Source: Halieaceae bacterium UBA5044
GTDB lineage: Bacteria > Pseudomonadota > Gammaproteobacteria > Pseudomonadales > Halieaceae
Assembly (NCBI GenBank): GCA_002416125.1
Contig: DIBU01000021.1
Location: 38,137-102,136 of the forward strand
Direction of reading: 5' to 3'
Length of the DNA: 64,000 bases
This document shows positions 30,048 through 37,661 of the stretch, one piece after another. A program made the position numbers and the translations under genes. The notes under the pieces are model-generated. The model did no database searches and was not told where the DNA came from. It worked only from the letters and a program-made list of their open reading frames with translations. Within the stretch, counting starts at the first letter, position 1; each line of letters opens with the position of its first letter.

Positions 30048-30545
30048 ATGCCATCGCTGAGCCACTCACAGCGAGAAGTTCTGATGGCAGAACTGAGCAA
30101 TTTGCGTCGGTTCTGCCTGTCACTGAGCGGGACGTCGGCTGACGCTGACGATCTGCTGCAGATGACCGTAGAGCGCATCCTGGAGAAGGGTATGCCCGAT
30201 GATGCCGATGCGGCGAAATGGGCGTACCGGGTGTGCCGGAACGCCTGGATTGATGAACTTCGCTCCCGCGAGGTCCGCCAGCGTTACCCGCTGCAGATGG
30301 CGTGGGACACCGATGAAGCGCCGTCGGCCGAGGACGACGCGGACAGCGAGCGTGCGCTGGAAGCGGTCGCGCTGGCGCTGGATGCCTTGCCGCCCGAGCA
30401 GCGCATGGCCCTGTCGCTGGTTGCGGTGGAAGGCAAAAGTTACGCCGAGGCAGCCGACATATTGGAGGTGCCCGTCGGCACCATCATGAGCAGGGTGGCC
30501 CGGGCGAGGGCGCAGCTGCTGAAAAACCGGGAGACCCCGGAATGA
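30048..30545 (+). CDS. ECF-type RNA polymerase sigma factor
   Basis: A 165-residue sigma-70 family factor with only regions 2 and 4. Region 2 includes 'RRFCLSLSGTSADADDLLQMTVERILEK' and 'AYRVCRNAWIDELRSREVR'; region 4 is 'LDALPPEQRMALSLVAVEGKSYAEAADILEVPVGTIMSRVARARAQLL'. ATG at 30048 has AGGA 5 nt upstream; the frame is open from 29952 but that would start before the predicted promoter. The anti-sigma gene follows within about 20 nt. The ECF-like promoters on both sides suggest it controls itself and the protease. Confidence 0.92.
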   Translation: MPSLSHSQREVLMAELSNLRRFCLSLSGTSADADDLLQMTVERILEKGMPDDADAAKWAYRVCRNAWIDELRSREVRQRYPLQMAWDTDEAPSAEDDADSERALEAVALALDALPPEQRMALSLVAVEGKSYAEAADILEVPVGTIMSRVARARAQLLKNRETPE

Positions 30546-30564
30546 GGACGATGTGAAAGGCAAC

Positions 30565-31293
30565 ATGACAGATCAGGACTGGGAAGTACTGTCAGCATAC
30601 CTGGACGGCGAGCTGCCGCCCGCAGAACGCGCGGCCTGCGAGCGGCGTATGGCAGAGGATCCCGCCCTCGCGGCGAATCTGGAGGCGATGCGCGCACTGC
30701 AGGCACAATTGCGCGGGACACTGCATGCAGCGGCCGCACGGCAGTCCCTGCCTGAACAGGTGAGCGCACTGCTGGAGAACGCCCCGGTGCGGATCCAGAC
30801 ACAACCCCATCGCCTGCACCGGTTTGCCATCAACAACGCGCGCGGATTCGCCGTTGCCGCATCACTGGCGGCGGCTGCCGCATTGCTTCTGGTACCCCAA
30901 TGGCAAGCCGAACAACAGGGTGACAGTGGCGCGGTGCTGTCCGCGGCGCTGGAAGCGCTGCCTTCGCGAGCCGACGGCTGGGAAACACTGGCCGATGGCA
31001 GCAAGTTGCGTCCGGTACTGAGCTTCCCCAACCATGAGGGCACCTGGTGCCGGGAATACCTCCTGGCCAACGAAGCGCAAACCATTCGCGGTGTTGCCTG
31101 CCGTGATGATGGGCACTGGGAAACCCGCGTAGCCGCAGTGCAAACTTCCCTGCAGGACGATGCGGCAGACGCCTACCGACCCGCCAGTGCAGCGGATAGC
31201 GACCCGGTCGCCGCCTTCGTGGAGAGCAATGCGAGTGGTGATGCGGCAAGTGCGAAAAGAGAAGCAGGGCTTATTACCAGAAGCTGGCAATAA
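30565..31293 (+). CDS. anti-sigma factor with periplasmic 17-kDa-antigen-like (CREY...ACR) domain
   Basis: A 242-residue single-span membrane protein. The cytoplasmic N-terminus 'VLSAYLDGELPPAERAACERRMAEDPAL' is a typical anti-sigma domain without the zinc-finger HxxxCxxC. One transmembrane helix (about 94-110) follows. The periplasmic part contains 'GTWCREYLLA' and 'IRGVACRDDGHWETR' (about 159-188), the pattern of 17-kDa surface-antigen-type outer-membrane lipoproteins, with two cysteines likely in a disulfide. A GTG at 30553 with GAGGA upstream is an alternative start. It presumably holds the adjacent sigma factor inactive until an envelope signal. Confidence 0.8.
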   Translation: MTDQDWEVLSAYLDGELPPAERAACERRMAEDPALAANLEAMRALQAQLRGTLHAAAARQSLPEQVSALLENAPVRIQTQPHRLHRFAINNARGFAVAASLAAAAALLLVPQWQAEQQGDSGAVLSAALEALPSRADGWETLADGSKLRPVLSFPNHEGTWCREYLLANEAQTIRGVACRDDGHWETRVAAVQTSLQDDAADAYRPASAADSDPVAAFVESNASGDAASAKREAGLITRSWQ

Positions 31294-31299
31294 ACCCTG
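31255..31299 (-). terminator. Rho-independent terminator overlapping the anti-sigma gene 3' end
   Basis: Arms at 31265-31280 and 31284-31299 pair over 16 positions with two mismatches and an AAG loop; on the minus strand the right arm is followed by CTTCTCTTTT. It overlaps the anti-sigma stop codon and would end transcripts coming from the SIMPL gene or a small RNA. Confidence 0.6.
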
Positions 31300-31550
31300 T
31301 AGTTCCAGGGCTGGGGGGCTAGCGTTCCCCATCCTGTCCTGAGGCGTTGAAACTCCCCTCCCCTTTACACCCAGCCGGTTGGTTAGCACCTTCTGTACGC
31401 TCAGGTTCAGCGGACCTTCAACGAAAATGGAGGCTGACGGGGAAGGCCGCGTGCCCCGGTGCTTGCGCATCCGGGGCACTACCCAAACGGCACTTCGCCG
31501 CCCCCTCAAAGTAGTGTTTCACTCCACTTTCAAACCTAAGACGTCTGGCA
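31255..31550 (-). ncRNA. candidate structured RNA or 3' UTR element
   Basis: The 302-bp gap between the convergent anti-sigma and SIMPL genes is unusually rich in inverted repeats. These include GTGCCCCGG...CCGGGGCAC (31451-31479, about 12 paired bases with one bulge, 4-nt loop), CGGC-GAAGT-GCCG near 31490-31502, GGGG-AACGCTAG-CCCC near 31316-31331, and a strong terminator-like hairpin at 31265-31299 with a minus-strand U-rich tail. It could be a small RNA or the structured 3' end of the SIMPL mRNA. No conserved protein is evident in either strand. Confidence 0.35.
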
Positions 31551-31595
31551 GCTGCCGCTTATTCCCTGCCAGGGGTAATTTTTTCCCCGCGCCCC

Positions 31596-32324
31596 TCACT
31601 GCTCCAGAGCCAGCACCACATTGACCGTCACCCGATAGCTGTTTTCGCCACCGGCAATGGGTACAGCACCGGCCTCGGCCATCACCGTGTCTGCTCTCGC
31701 CATCATCATCGGGCGGGGCTGGTAGGATTGCTCCGAGATATCGAGGATGGCACCCAGGCCCACGTTGGCCGCGGCGGCCAGGGTTCTGGCCCGAGCCAGG
31801 GCATCCTGCATTGCCGCCGTGCGGGCCGCCGTGATAGCGGCAGCCGGATCATCGTTGAGAAACTGGATGCCGCCACCCTGATTCACGCCCATCCGCACCG
31901 ACATGTCTATAATCGCGCCCAGGCTCTCAAGCTGCCGCACACGCACGCTGAGCCCATTACTCACGGTGTAGCCGACGATGCGCGGTGTAGGGGGCTCGCC
32001 CTTGACCTGCGCTGGCTCATCGCGGTATCGCGGGTGAATGGCAAACTGTTCGGTTTGCAGGTCGCGCTCCTCGATACCCGCCTTGCGCATGGCCGCCAGC
32101 ACATCCCGCATCGCCCTGGAGGTTTCCTCGAGGGCCTGTGCAGCCGTCGGCGCGTCCCGCGTCACCGCCAGGGACAACAGCGCCATATCCGGAGGCAGGG
32201 TTGCCACGCCTTCACCGGTGACGCGGATCTGCGGATAGGGCCGGTCCTCCGCTGCGACGACCGTGTACGTGAACAACAGCAGCAGGGCAAAGAGGCTCGG
32301 GATGCTGCGCGGCAGGTTTTTCAT
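31596..32324 (-). CDS. SIMPL domain-containing periplasmic protein (DUF541)
   Basis: A 242-residue exported protein. Signal peptide 'LFALLLLFTYTVVAAE' precedes the SIMPL domain start 'PQIRVTGEGVATLPPDMALLSLAVTRDAPTAAQALEETSRAM' and the usual 'GIEERDLQTEQFAIHPRY', 'GYTVSNGLSVRVRQLESLGAIID' and 'AAMQDALARARTLAAAANVGLG'. Family members (E. coli YggE) reduce oxidative stress effects or support envelope assembly; the mechanism is unclear. The start at 32324 has AAGGGAG 7 nt upstream. It lies 35 nt downstream of the histidine kinase gene and may be the operon's last gene. Confidence 0.9.
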   Translation of the reverse strand: MKNLPRSIPSLFALLLLFTYTVVAAEDRPYPQIRVTGEGVATLPPDMALLSLAVTRDAPTAAQALEETSRAMRDVLAAMRKAGIEERDLQTEQFAIHPRYRDEPAQVKGEPPTPRIVGYTVSNGLSVRVRQLESLGAIIDMSVRMGVNQGGGIQFLNDDPAAAITAARTAAMQDALARARTLAAAANVGLGAILDISEQSYQPRPMMMARADTVMAEAGAVPIAGGENSYRVTVNVVLALEQ

Positions 32325-32359
32325 GATAGGTCTCCCTTCGTTTACGACGACTCTGGCCA

Positions 32360-33688
32360 TCAGTCAAAGCGCAGGCGGACACGCGCGCCACCCTGGCCGC
32401 CGGAGTCAATGGCCAGGCTGCCCTGATAACTCGCGGCAATGTCTGCCGTGACCGACAGCCCAATGCCCTGCCCCTCACCGCGGCTGTCGGCACGAAAACC
32501 GCGCTGCAGAATAGCCCGACAGAGCGCCGGGGCGACGCCGGGGCCATCGTCCTCGACGATGATGTCCAGCGGATGTTCCTCGCCACCGGCAGCGCTGATA
32601 CGAATACGTCGCTGCGCGTACTTGCAGGCATTGTCCATCAGATTGCCGAGCATCTCCATGAGATCGCGCTCATCGCCGCGGAAAGTGCAGCCCGCCTCCA
32701 CCAGCAGCTGGATATCGAGGTCGCGGGTCGCATAGACCTTCAACAGGCTGCTGCGCAAGCGCTCCAGAACCGGTGCCACGGAAACGCGCTGCAGCAGACG
32801 GGCACCGCCGCCCGTCGCACGTTGCAACTGGTAACTCACGATCTCTTCCATGCGATTGGTCTGTTCCGAGACCACCTCGGGGTAGTCCCGAGCCTGCGGA
32901 TCTGCTGTCCTGATCACCGCCAGTGGTGTTTTCAAACTGTGTGCAAGGTCGCCGAGGGTGCGCCGCACCCGTTCGCGTCGCTGTTGCTCACCCTGCAGGA
33001 GGGTATTGAGGTTGTGTGTGAGCACCTCCACCTCGCGTGGGTAGGGGCGCTGTAGCAGGGCCGTTTCACCGGCCTCCAGGCGTGCGATGTCAACCGCCAG
33101 CGCGCGCAGGGGGCGCAGGCCCCAGCCCAGAATCAGCAATTGACAGCCCAGCAGGGCGAGCGCGGAACCGCCTAGCCAGAGCAGCAGGCTGCGCCGGTAC
33201 TGCGCCAGATCGGCCTCAATCGGCGCGGTGGTTTCAAGTACGGTGAAACGCAGAGGCACGTCCGACCCGGAGGCTGTCTCCCAGAGCACCTGTAGCGAAA
33301 CCCGGAGCAGCCCATTCACCCGGGAGCTGGCAGTACCGCCCGGACGCAGTGGCGGCATGGCGAGGGGGATACGTCCGAGGTCCAGGCTCAGCGCGGAGCG
33401 CGACGACCACAGGAGAGTGCCGTCAGCGTCGCTGATCACGGCGTAGAACCCTGACCCAGGCTGCGCCAGACGCGGCTCCAGCAAATCAGCAGGCATTTCC
33501 AGCGCCGCGTCGAATTCTGCCTGTGCCAGCAGGTTGAGCAATTGCAGTTCCAGGCGCTCGGCCTGGGCGACCTCTATGCTGAGCCGATGGCTGCGCTCCA
33601 GGTACCAGCCAGTGGCCCCCAGAAACACGGGCAGCATCAGGGCGCTGGCAAGGGACAGGCGAGCCGCAAGCGACAGCCCCGATCTCAC
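32360..33688 (-). CDS. sensor histidine kinase (PhoQ-like)
   Basis: A 442-residue membrane kinase. TM1 (about 8-28) and TM2 (about 168-190) bracket a periplasmic sensor of about 140 residues. His250 lies in 'LGDLAHSLKTPLAVI', the SLKTPLA form typical of PhoQ-type kinases. The ATPase domain has 'LMDNACKYA' (N box), 'DDGPGV' and 'GQGIGLSV'. It overlaps the response regulator stop by 4 nt. The ligand is unknown; PhoQ relatives sense divalent cations, cationic peptides or acid. Confidence 0.93.
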   Translation of the reverse strand: MRSGLSLAARLSLASALMLPVFLGATGWYLERSHRLSIEVAQAERLELQLLNLLAQAEFDAALEMPADLLEPRLAQPGSGFYAVISDADGTLLWSSRSALSLDLGRIPLAMPPLRPGGTASSRVNGLLRVSLQVLWETASGSDVPLRFTVLETTAPIEADLAQYRRSLLLWLGGSALALLGCQLLILGWGLRPLRALAVDIARLEAGETALLQRPYPREVEVLTHNLNTLLQGEQQRRERVRRTLGDLAHSLKTPLAVIRTADPQARDYPEVVSEQTNRMEEIVSYQLQRATGGGARLLQRVSVAPVLERLRSSLLKVYATRDLDIQLLVEAGCTFRGDERDLMEMLGNLMDNACKYAQRRIRISAAGGEEHPLDIIVEDDGPGVAPALCRAILQRGFRADSRGEGQGIGLSVTADIAASYQGSLAIDSGGQGGARVRLRFD

Positions 33689-34368
33689 TCGGTCACCGGC
33701 ACAAGCGCAAAGCGGTAGCCGGCGCCACGCACCGTTTCGATCGGCTGCAAGTGGCCCTGCGGATCCAGCTTGCGTCGCAGACGGCCCACAAAAACCTCGA
33801 TAACATTGCTGTCGCGGTCGTGCTCCTGCTGATAGAGGTGTTCGGTGAGTTCCGTTTTCGAGACCACCGTACCCGCGCGATGCGCCAGGTAGGCAAGCGT
33901 GTTGTATTCAAACGCCGTCAGGTCCAGCACGGCGCCGTCAACGGTTACCGAGCGAGCACTGTAGTCAATGACGATGGCGCCATAGTCAACCCGCTCGGTG
34001 ATGCGGCCGGCCACCCGTCGCAGCAGGGCGTTCACGCGCGCCTCCAGTTCCTCGAGATAGAACGGCTTGGTGACGTAATCGTCTGCACCGGCCTCCAGCC
34101 CCTGCACCTTCTCCTGCCAATCCGCCCTGGCGGTGAGGACGAGCACCGGGAAAGCCAGGCCCATGGCGCGCCAGCGCGCAATCAGTTCGATGCCGGGCAC
34201 GTCGGGTAAACCGAGATCCACAATGGCCAGGTCACAGGGCAATTCACGAGCCAGATAGTCCGCCTCACTGCCCCCCGGGGCCTCGCCCACCACCCAGCCC
34301 AGGGCGCTGAAGTGCCCGACGAGCCGCTGTCGCAGGCGGACATCGTCTTCAACCACCAGCATGCGCAA
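33685..34368 (-). CDS. OmpR-family response regulator (PhoP-like)
   Basis: A 227-residue regulator with an N-terminal receiver (Asp8-Asp9 acidic pair, phospho-acceptor Asp51 in 'LAIVDLGLPD', conserved 'LTAR' and 'DYVTKPF') and a C-terminal winged helix (LTAFEYNTLAYLAHRAGTVVSKTELTEHLY; SNVIEVFVGRLRRKLDP; TVRGAGYRF). It is encoded 3 nt after the PepSY protein gene and overlaps the PhoQ-like kinase gene. PhoP-box-like direct repeats precede the operon, suggesting autoregulation. Confidence 0.94.
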   Translation of the reverse strand: MRMLVVEDDVRLRQRLVGHFSALGWVVGEAPGGSEADYLARELPCDLAIVDLGLPDVPGIELIARWRAMGLAFPVLVLTARADWQEKVQGLEAGADDYVTKPFYLEELEARVNALLRRVAGRITERVDYGAIVIDYSARSVTVDGAVLDLTAFEYNTLAYLAHRAGTVVSKTELTEHLYQQEHDRDSNVIEVFVGRLRRKLDPQGHLQPIETVRGAGYRFALVPVTE

Positions 34369-34371
34369 GGC

Positions 34372-34632
34372 TCAACCCTTGACCGTTACAGTGATGACCC
34401 GACCGGAGTCGAGCAGCAGCTTCACCCGGTAGGCATTACCCTGGCGCGATACGTTCAAGACCTTGCCACCATGCTGTGCGCGGGCCTTGGCGGCCGCCTC
34501 GCGCGGGGTCATGGCGCTCTTCTGGGCGGCGGAACCCGCCGGCTGCGCCAGCACCGGCGTGGGCGCGCTCCAGCCTCCAGCGACTACCAGCAGGCATACC
34601 AGCAGCAGGAAAACCCGCAAACGATCACCCAT
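34372..34632 (-). CDS. small exported PepSY-type protein
   Basis: An 86-residue protein: signal peptide 'LRVFLLLVCLLVVAGGWSAPTPVLA' followed by a mature part resembling a short PepSY domain ('MTPREAAAKARAQHGGKVLNVSRQGNAYRVKLLLDSGRVITVTV'). I start at 34632, where GAGGA lies about 5 nt upstream; the open frame to 34770 crosses the promoter region. It heads the PhoP/PhoQ-like operon, an arrangement seen in many gammaproteobacteria, where small PepSY proteins are thought to modulate the kinase; here that is inference. Confidence 0.8.
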   Translation of the reverse strand: MGDRLRVFLLLVCLLVVAGGWSAPTPVLAQPAGSAAQKSAMTPREAAAKARAQHGGKVLNVSRQGNAYRVKLLLDSGRVITVTVKG

Positions 34633-34754
34633 ACCTGTCCTCACACGCGATTCGAATCCGGCCGCGACATGCCGCCACAGGCAGGAGTGTGCCAGATGCC
34701 ACACCCTCAGTGGTAGAGCCCATGCAGGGCGCAGCCGACGCCCGGGAAATATCC

Positions 34755-34788
34755 AGCATACCCACTGCAAGCTGAACCGTCGCTGAAC
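34755..34788 (-). promoter_or_regulatory. PhoP-box-like operator and promoter for the pepSY-phoPQ operon
   Basis: On the minus strand GTTCAG (34788-34783), 5 nt, GTTCAG (34777-34772), then exactly 11 nt to TATGCT (34760-34755), a good -10. This hexamer-N5-hexamer direct repeat placed 11 nt from -10 replaces a -35 element, as in PhoP-activated promoters (consensus TGTTTA-N5-TGTTTA, known). Confidence 0.65.
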
Positions 34789-34813
34789 GCGGGCCGTAAA
34801 TGAGCCGACCGTT

Positions 34814-34847
34814 GTTCAGGCGTGGTTCAGGCACAGGTGTGCAGTAT
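34814..34847 (+). promoter_or_regulatory. PhoP-box-like operator and promoter for the His-rich protein gene
   Basis: GTTCAG (34814-34819), 5 nt, GTTCAG (34825-34830), then 11 nt to CAGTAT (34842-34847). It mirrors the minus-strand element 25 bp away, so one regulator dimer pair could drive both directions. The -10 here is weaker. Confidence 0.6.
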
Positions 34848-34881
34848 GGCAGCTGTAACACCGGCAACCTGGAGTCACAGT

Positions 34882-35232
34882 ATGTACAAACACCTCGTTC
34901 TTCCCGCACTTGTCACGCTGTTGGCGGCTGCCCCCGCGGCGGCAGGCCCCGCGCACAGCCACGGAGTCATCACCTACTATCACAGTGCGGGTCATCCTGC
35001 GGCACTGCATCCCGTGCATCCACACTATCGGGTTCCCGCGCGCTGGCACCGGAACAAGCACTATCGTCAGCCCTGGTATGGGGCCAGACAGCGCCACGAC
35101 ATCGACCACCGCTACACCGTCGGTGCGTTCGTGCTGGGTTCCGCGCTCACCTACGGCCTGATGCATGAACATCAGGGCGCCAGCTGCCGCGAGCGCCACG
35201 AGCACCCTGCGCACTACGCACCACACCGGTAG
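34882..35232 (+). CDS. small His/Tyr-rich exported protein
   Basis: A 116-residue protein: signal peptide 'YKHLVLPALVTLLAAAPAAAG' and a mature part unusually rich in His, Tyr and Arg (e.g. HSHG, HPVHPHY, RWHRNKHYRQPW, HEHQG, HEHPAHYAPHR) around one hydrophobic stretch 'YTVGAFVLGSALTYGLM'. The composition suggests metal or membrane-surface binding in the periplasm. I recognise no family. The ATG has TGGAG 7 nt upstream. It is followed by a terminator and preceded by a PhoP-box-like element, so it is probably a single-gene member of the regulon. Confidence 0.75.
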   Translation: MYKHLVLPALVTLLAAAPAAAGPAHSHGVITYYHSAGHPAALHPVHPHYRVPARWHRNKHYRQPWYGARQRHDIDHRYTVGAFVLGSALTYGLMHEHQGASCRERHEHPAHYAPHR

Positions 35233-35256
35233 GCGCTGGCAAGAAACAGGAGACCT

Positions 35257-35281
35257 TGGGGGCCAATCGGCCCCTTTTTTT
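35257..35281 (+). terminator. Rho-independent terminator
   Basis: GGGGCC-AATC-GGCCCC stem followed by seven T residues, 25 nt after the His-rich protein stop codon. Confidence 0.9.
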
Positions 35282-35354
35282 GTCGGCGCACTTCCTTCAA
35301 CCCGGAGGGCCATCAGGCTACACTCCAGTGCTGACAGTCACAGGAGATGCGCAC

Positions 35355-36659
35355 ATGCCCATAAAACCGACCTTTCTCGCGGCCGCGATGCTGCTCACAG
35401 CAAGCGTTGCACAGGCCGCCGACCGGGCGCAGCTGGATGCCGCCTACACGGCAGTCGAGCCGCGGGTCATTGCGTGGCGCCGCGACTTGCACCAGAACCC
35501 GGAGCTCTCCAACCGCGAGTTCCGTACCGCCGAGAAAGTGGCGGCACATTTGCGCGCGCTGAAATTCGATGCGGTCGAAACCGGGATTGCGCACACCGGT
35601 GTGGTCGGCACACTGAAGGGCGGCAAACCCGGACCCGTGATCGCACTGCGCGCCGACATGGATGGACTGCCCGTGCTGGAGCAGACCGGACTGCCCTTTG
35701 CCTCCACTGCCCGCGGCGAGTACATGGGCAAGGACGTGCCCGTGATGCACGCCTGCGGCCACGACGCCCACGTTGCCATGCTCATGGGTGCGGCGGAAGT
35801 GCTGGCGCAGCACCGCGACGAACTCGCCGGCACGGTCAAGTTCATCTTCCAGCCCGCCGAGGAAGGCGCGCCACCCGGTGAGGAGGGCGGTGCGGCGCTG
35901 ATGGTCAAGGAGGGCATACTGAAGGGGCCGGATGCTCCGGAAGCCATTATCGGGCTGCACGTCTGGCCGGATGATTCCGGCTCTCTCGTATACCGCGGCG
36001 GCAGCTTCATGGCGGCGGCGGACAGTATCGAAATCACCATCACCGGACGCCAGACCCACGGCTCATCGCCGTGGCTGGGGGTTGACCCCATCTATGTAGC
36101 GGGCCAGGTGCTGAGCGCCCTGCAGGGCATTCCCGGGCGTCACATTGACATCACACGCGGGCCCGCCGTGCTCACTATCGGCAGTATCCAGGGCGGCGTA
36201 CGGGGCAACATCATTCCCGACGAGGTGACCATGCTGGGCACGGTCAGGACCTTTGATCGGGGCGAGCGCGAACGGCTGCTGGAACGCCTGGATGCCACCG
36301 TCACCGCCATCGCCGAGGCGAACGGTGCCAGCGCAACGGTGGACGTCACCTACTCGACGCCGGTGACCGGCAATGATCCCCAGCTGCTGCGGCAGATGAT
36401 GCCGACCCTGGTCCGCGCCGCGGGAGAAGACCGCGTATTTGAAGGCAGCCTGATTACCGGCGCCGAGGACTTCTCCTACTACCAGGAACACATTCCCGGC
36501 CTGTTCATCCTGCTCGGTGCCGGCGACCCCAGCGTGCCGCGCAGCGAGCGCCCCTCCAACCACTCCCCGTTCTTTACCGCACAGGAAGACGCCCTGATTG
36601 TCGGCGTGCGCACGCTGGTGGGGTTCGCCATGGACTACGCGGAACGCGGCGGCCTCTGA
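35355..36659 (+). CDS. exported M20D amidohydrolase (carboxypeptidase/aminoacylase-like)
   Basis: A 434-residue metallo-amidohydrolase with a signal peptide ('LAAAMLLTASVAQAA'), so it works in the periplasm. The family landmarks are 'RRDLHQNPELSNREFRTAEKV', 'ALRADMDGLPVLEQTGLPF', the metal motif 'MHACGHDAHVAMLMGAAEVL', 'FQPAEEG', 'IIGLHVWPD' and 'TGAEDFSYY'. M20D members hydrolyse N-acyl amino acids, hippurate or auxin-type conjugates; the substrate here is unknown. ATG at 35355 has AGGAG 8 nt upstream. It is convergent with the LLM oxidoreductase gene, with an imperfect GC-rich inverted repeat (TGACGC...GCGTCA, 36667-36694) between them. Confidence 0.92.
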   Translation: MPIKPTFLAAAMLLTASVAQAADRAQLDAAYTAVEPRVIAWRRDLHQNPELSNREFRTAEKVAAHLRALKFDAVETGIAHTGVVGTLKGGKPGPVIALRADMDGLPVLEQTGLPFASTARGEYMGKDVPVMHACGHDAHVAMLMGAAEVLAQHRDELAGTVKFIFQPAEEGAPPGEEGGAALMVKEGILKGPDAPEAIIGLHVWPDDSGSLVYRGGSFMAAADSIEITITGRQTHGSSPWLGVDPIYVAGQVLSALQGIPGRHIDITRGPAVLTIGSIQGGVRGNIIPDEVTMLGTVRTFDRGERERLLERLDATVTAIAEANGASATVDVTYSTPVTGNDPQLLRQMMPTLVRAAGEDRVFEGSLITGAEDFSYYQEHIPGLFILLGAGDPSVPRSERPSNHSPFFTAQEDALIVGVRTLVGFAMDYAERGGL

Positions 36660-36691
36660 AAACCACTGACGCCCGGCGCGGCGACACCGCG

Positions 36692-37555
36692 TCAGGCGTT
36701 GATCTGCGGGATTAGTCCGGCGAATGTGTCAATCATCGGCATGATCTTCTCGGGCTGGTCCCACATGTCCACCGCGACGCCGACCACAACCCGCTCGACG
36801 CCGAGGTCGCGGTAGCGCTTCAGGGTGTCCAGATCGGGGGTAATCAGGGTCTGCAGGGTCACCGGGACAGCATCCGGGTTGCGGCCGTTCTCCGCGACCT
36901 GCTGCCGGAAGGCGCGCAAGCCCTCCTGCACATCGCCCATCGCCACGTCCACCGGCATCCACCCGTCTGCCCACTGTGCCGCATGCTTGACACCCAACGG
37001 CCCCATGGCGCCAAAGATGACCGGCGGACCACCCGCCTGCGCGGGTTTGGGGTTGCACCACACCGGATCGAAATCGATATAGTCACCGTGAAACTCGGGC
37101 TCTTCATCCCGCCACAGGGCGCGTGTCGCCATCACGGTTTCCCGCATCACGCCATAGCGTTTACCCCAGGGCTGCCGCGTACAATTGGTGAACTCTTCCT
37201 CGTTCCAGCCGACGCCGGTACCGATCATCAACCGGCCTCCACTCAACCGGTCGAGGCTGGCGATGGTCTTGGCCTGTGAGAACAGTTCCCGCTCCATGAG
37301 CAGGGCGATGCCCGTCCCCAGCTTCAGCGTGGAGGTCACGGACGCCGCCGCCATCAGCGTGATGTAGGGGTCACCCATCAGCTTGTAGGCCTCGGGCAAC
37401 TCATCGCCTGCGGGGTAAGGCGTCTTGCGGGACACCGGTATATGGCTGTGCTCTCCGGTCCACAGCGACTCAAAGCCCCGCTCCTCGAGCGCCCGCGCCA
37501 GATCGCGCGGGTCCGGGTCGTGCGGGGTATTCATAAAACTGAAGCCCAGATGCAT
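36692..37555 (-). CDS. LLM-class F420-dependent oxidoreductase
   Basis: A 287-residue luciferase-like TIM-barrel flavin/deazaflavin oxidoreductase of the TIGR03619 type. Signature segments are 'LARALEERGFESLWTGEHSHIPVSR', 'DPYITLMAAASVTSTLKLGTGIALL', 'LDRLSGGRLMIGTGVGWNEEEF' and 'MRETVMATRALWRDEEPEFHGDYIDF'. It probably uses F420 rather than FMN by family, which is inference. AAGGAG sits 7 nt before the start. It lies downstream of the Baeyer-Villiger monooxygenase gene on the same strand (106-nt gap) and may act on the same class of compounds. Confidence 0.88.
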   Translation of the reverse strand: MHLGFSFMNTPHDPDPRDLARALEERGFESLWTGEHSHIPVSRKTPYPAGDELPEAYKLMGDPYITLMAAASVTSTLKLGTGIALLMERELFSQAKTIASLDRLSGGRLMIGTGVGWNEEEFTNCTRQPWGKRYGVMRETVMATRALWRDEEPEFHGDYIDFDPVWCNPKPAQAGGPPVIFGAMGPLGVKHAAQWADGWMPVDVAMGDVQEGLRAFRQQVAENGRNPDAVPVTLQTLITPDLDTLKRYRDLGVERVVVGVAVDMWDQPEKIMPMIDTFAGLIPQINA

Positions 37556-37661
37556 GGGGACTCTCCTTCCCTCTCGGTTATGGTTGCGCCATTGGCGGGC
37601 GCGTAGCTAATTCACCCGCGCCCGACAGAATACTGGAGCGCTGGCAGGCTGCACAGCCTTC

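Noticed and set aside
30862..31509. 215-codon minus-strand frame across the anti-sigma gene and the structured gap
   Set aside because: Its sequence follows the hairpins and the antisense of a real gene; no family match, better explained as structured RNA/terminator.
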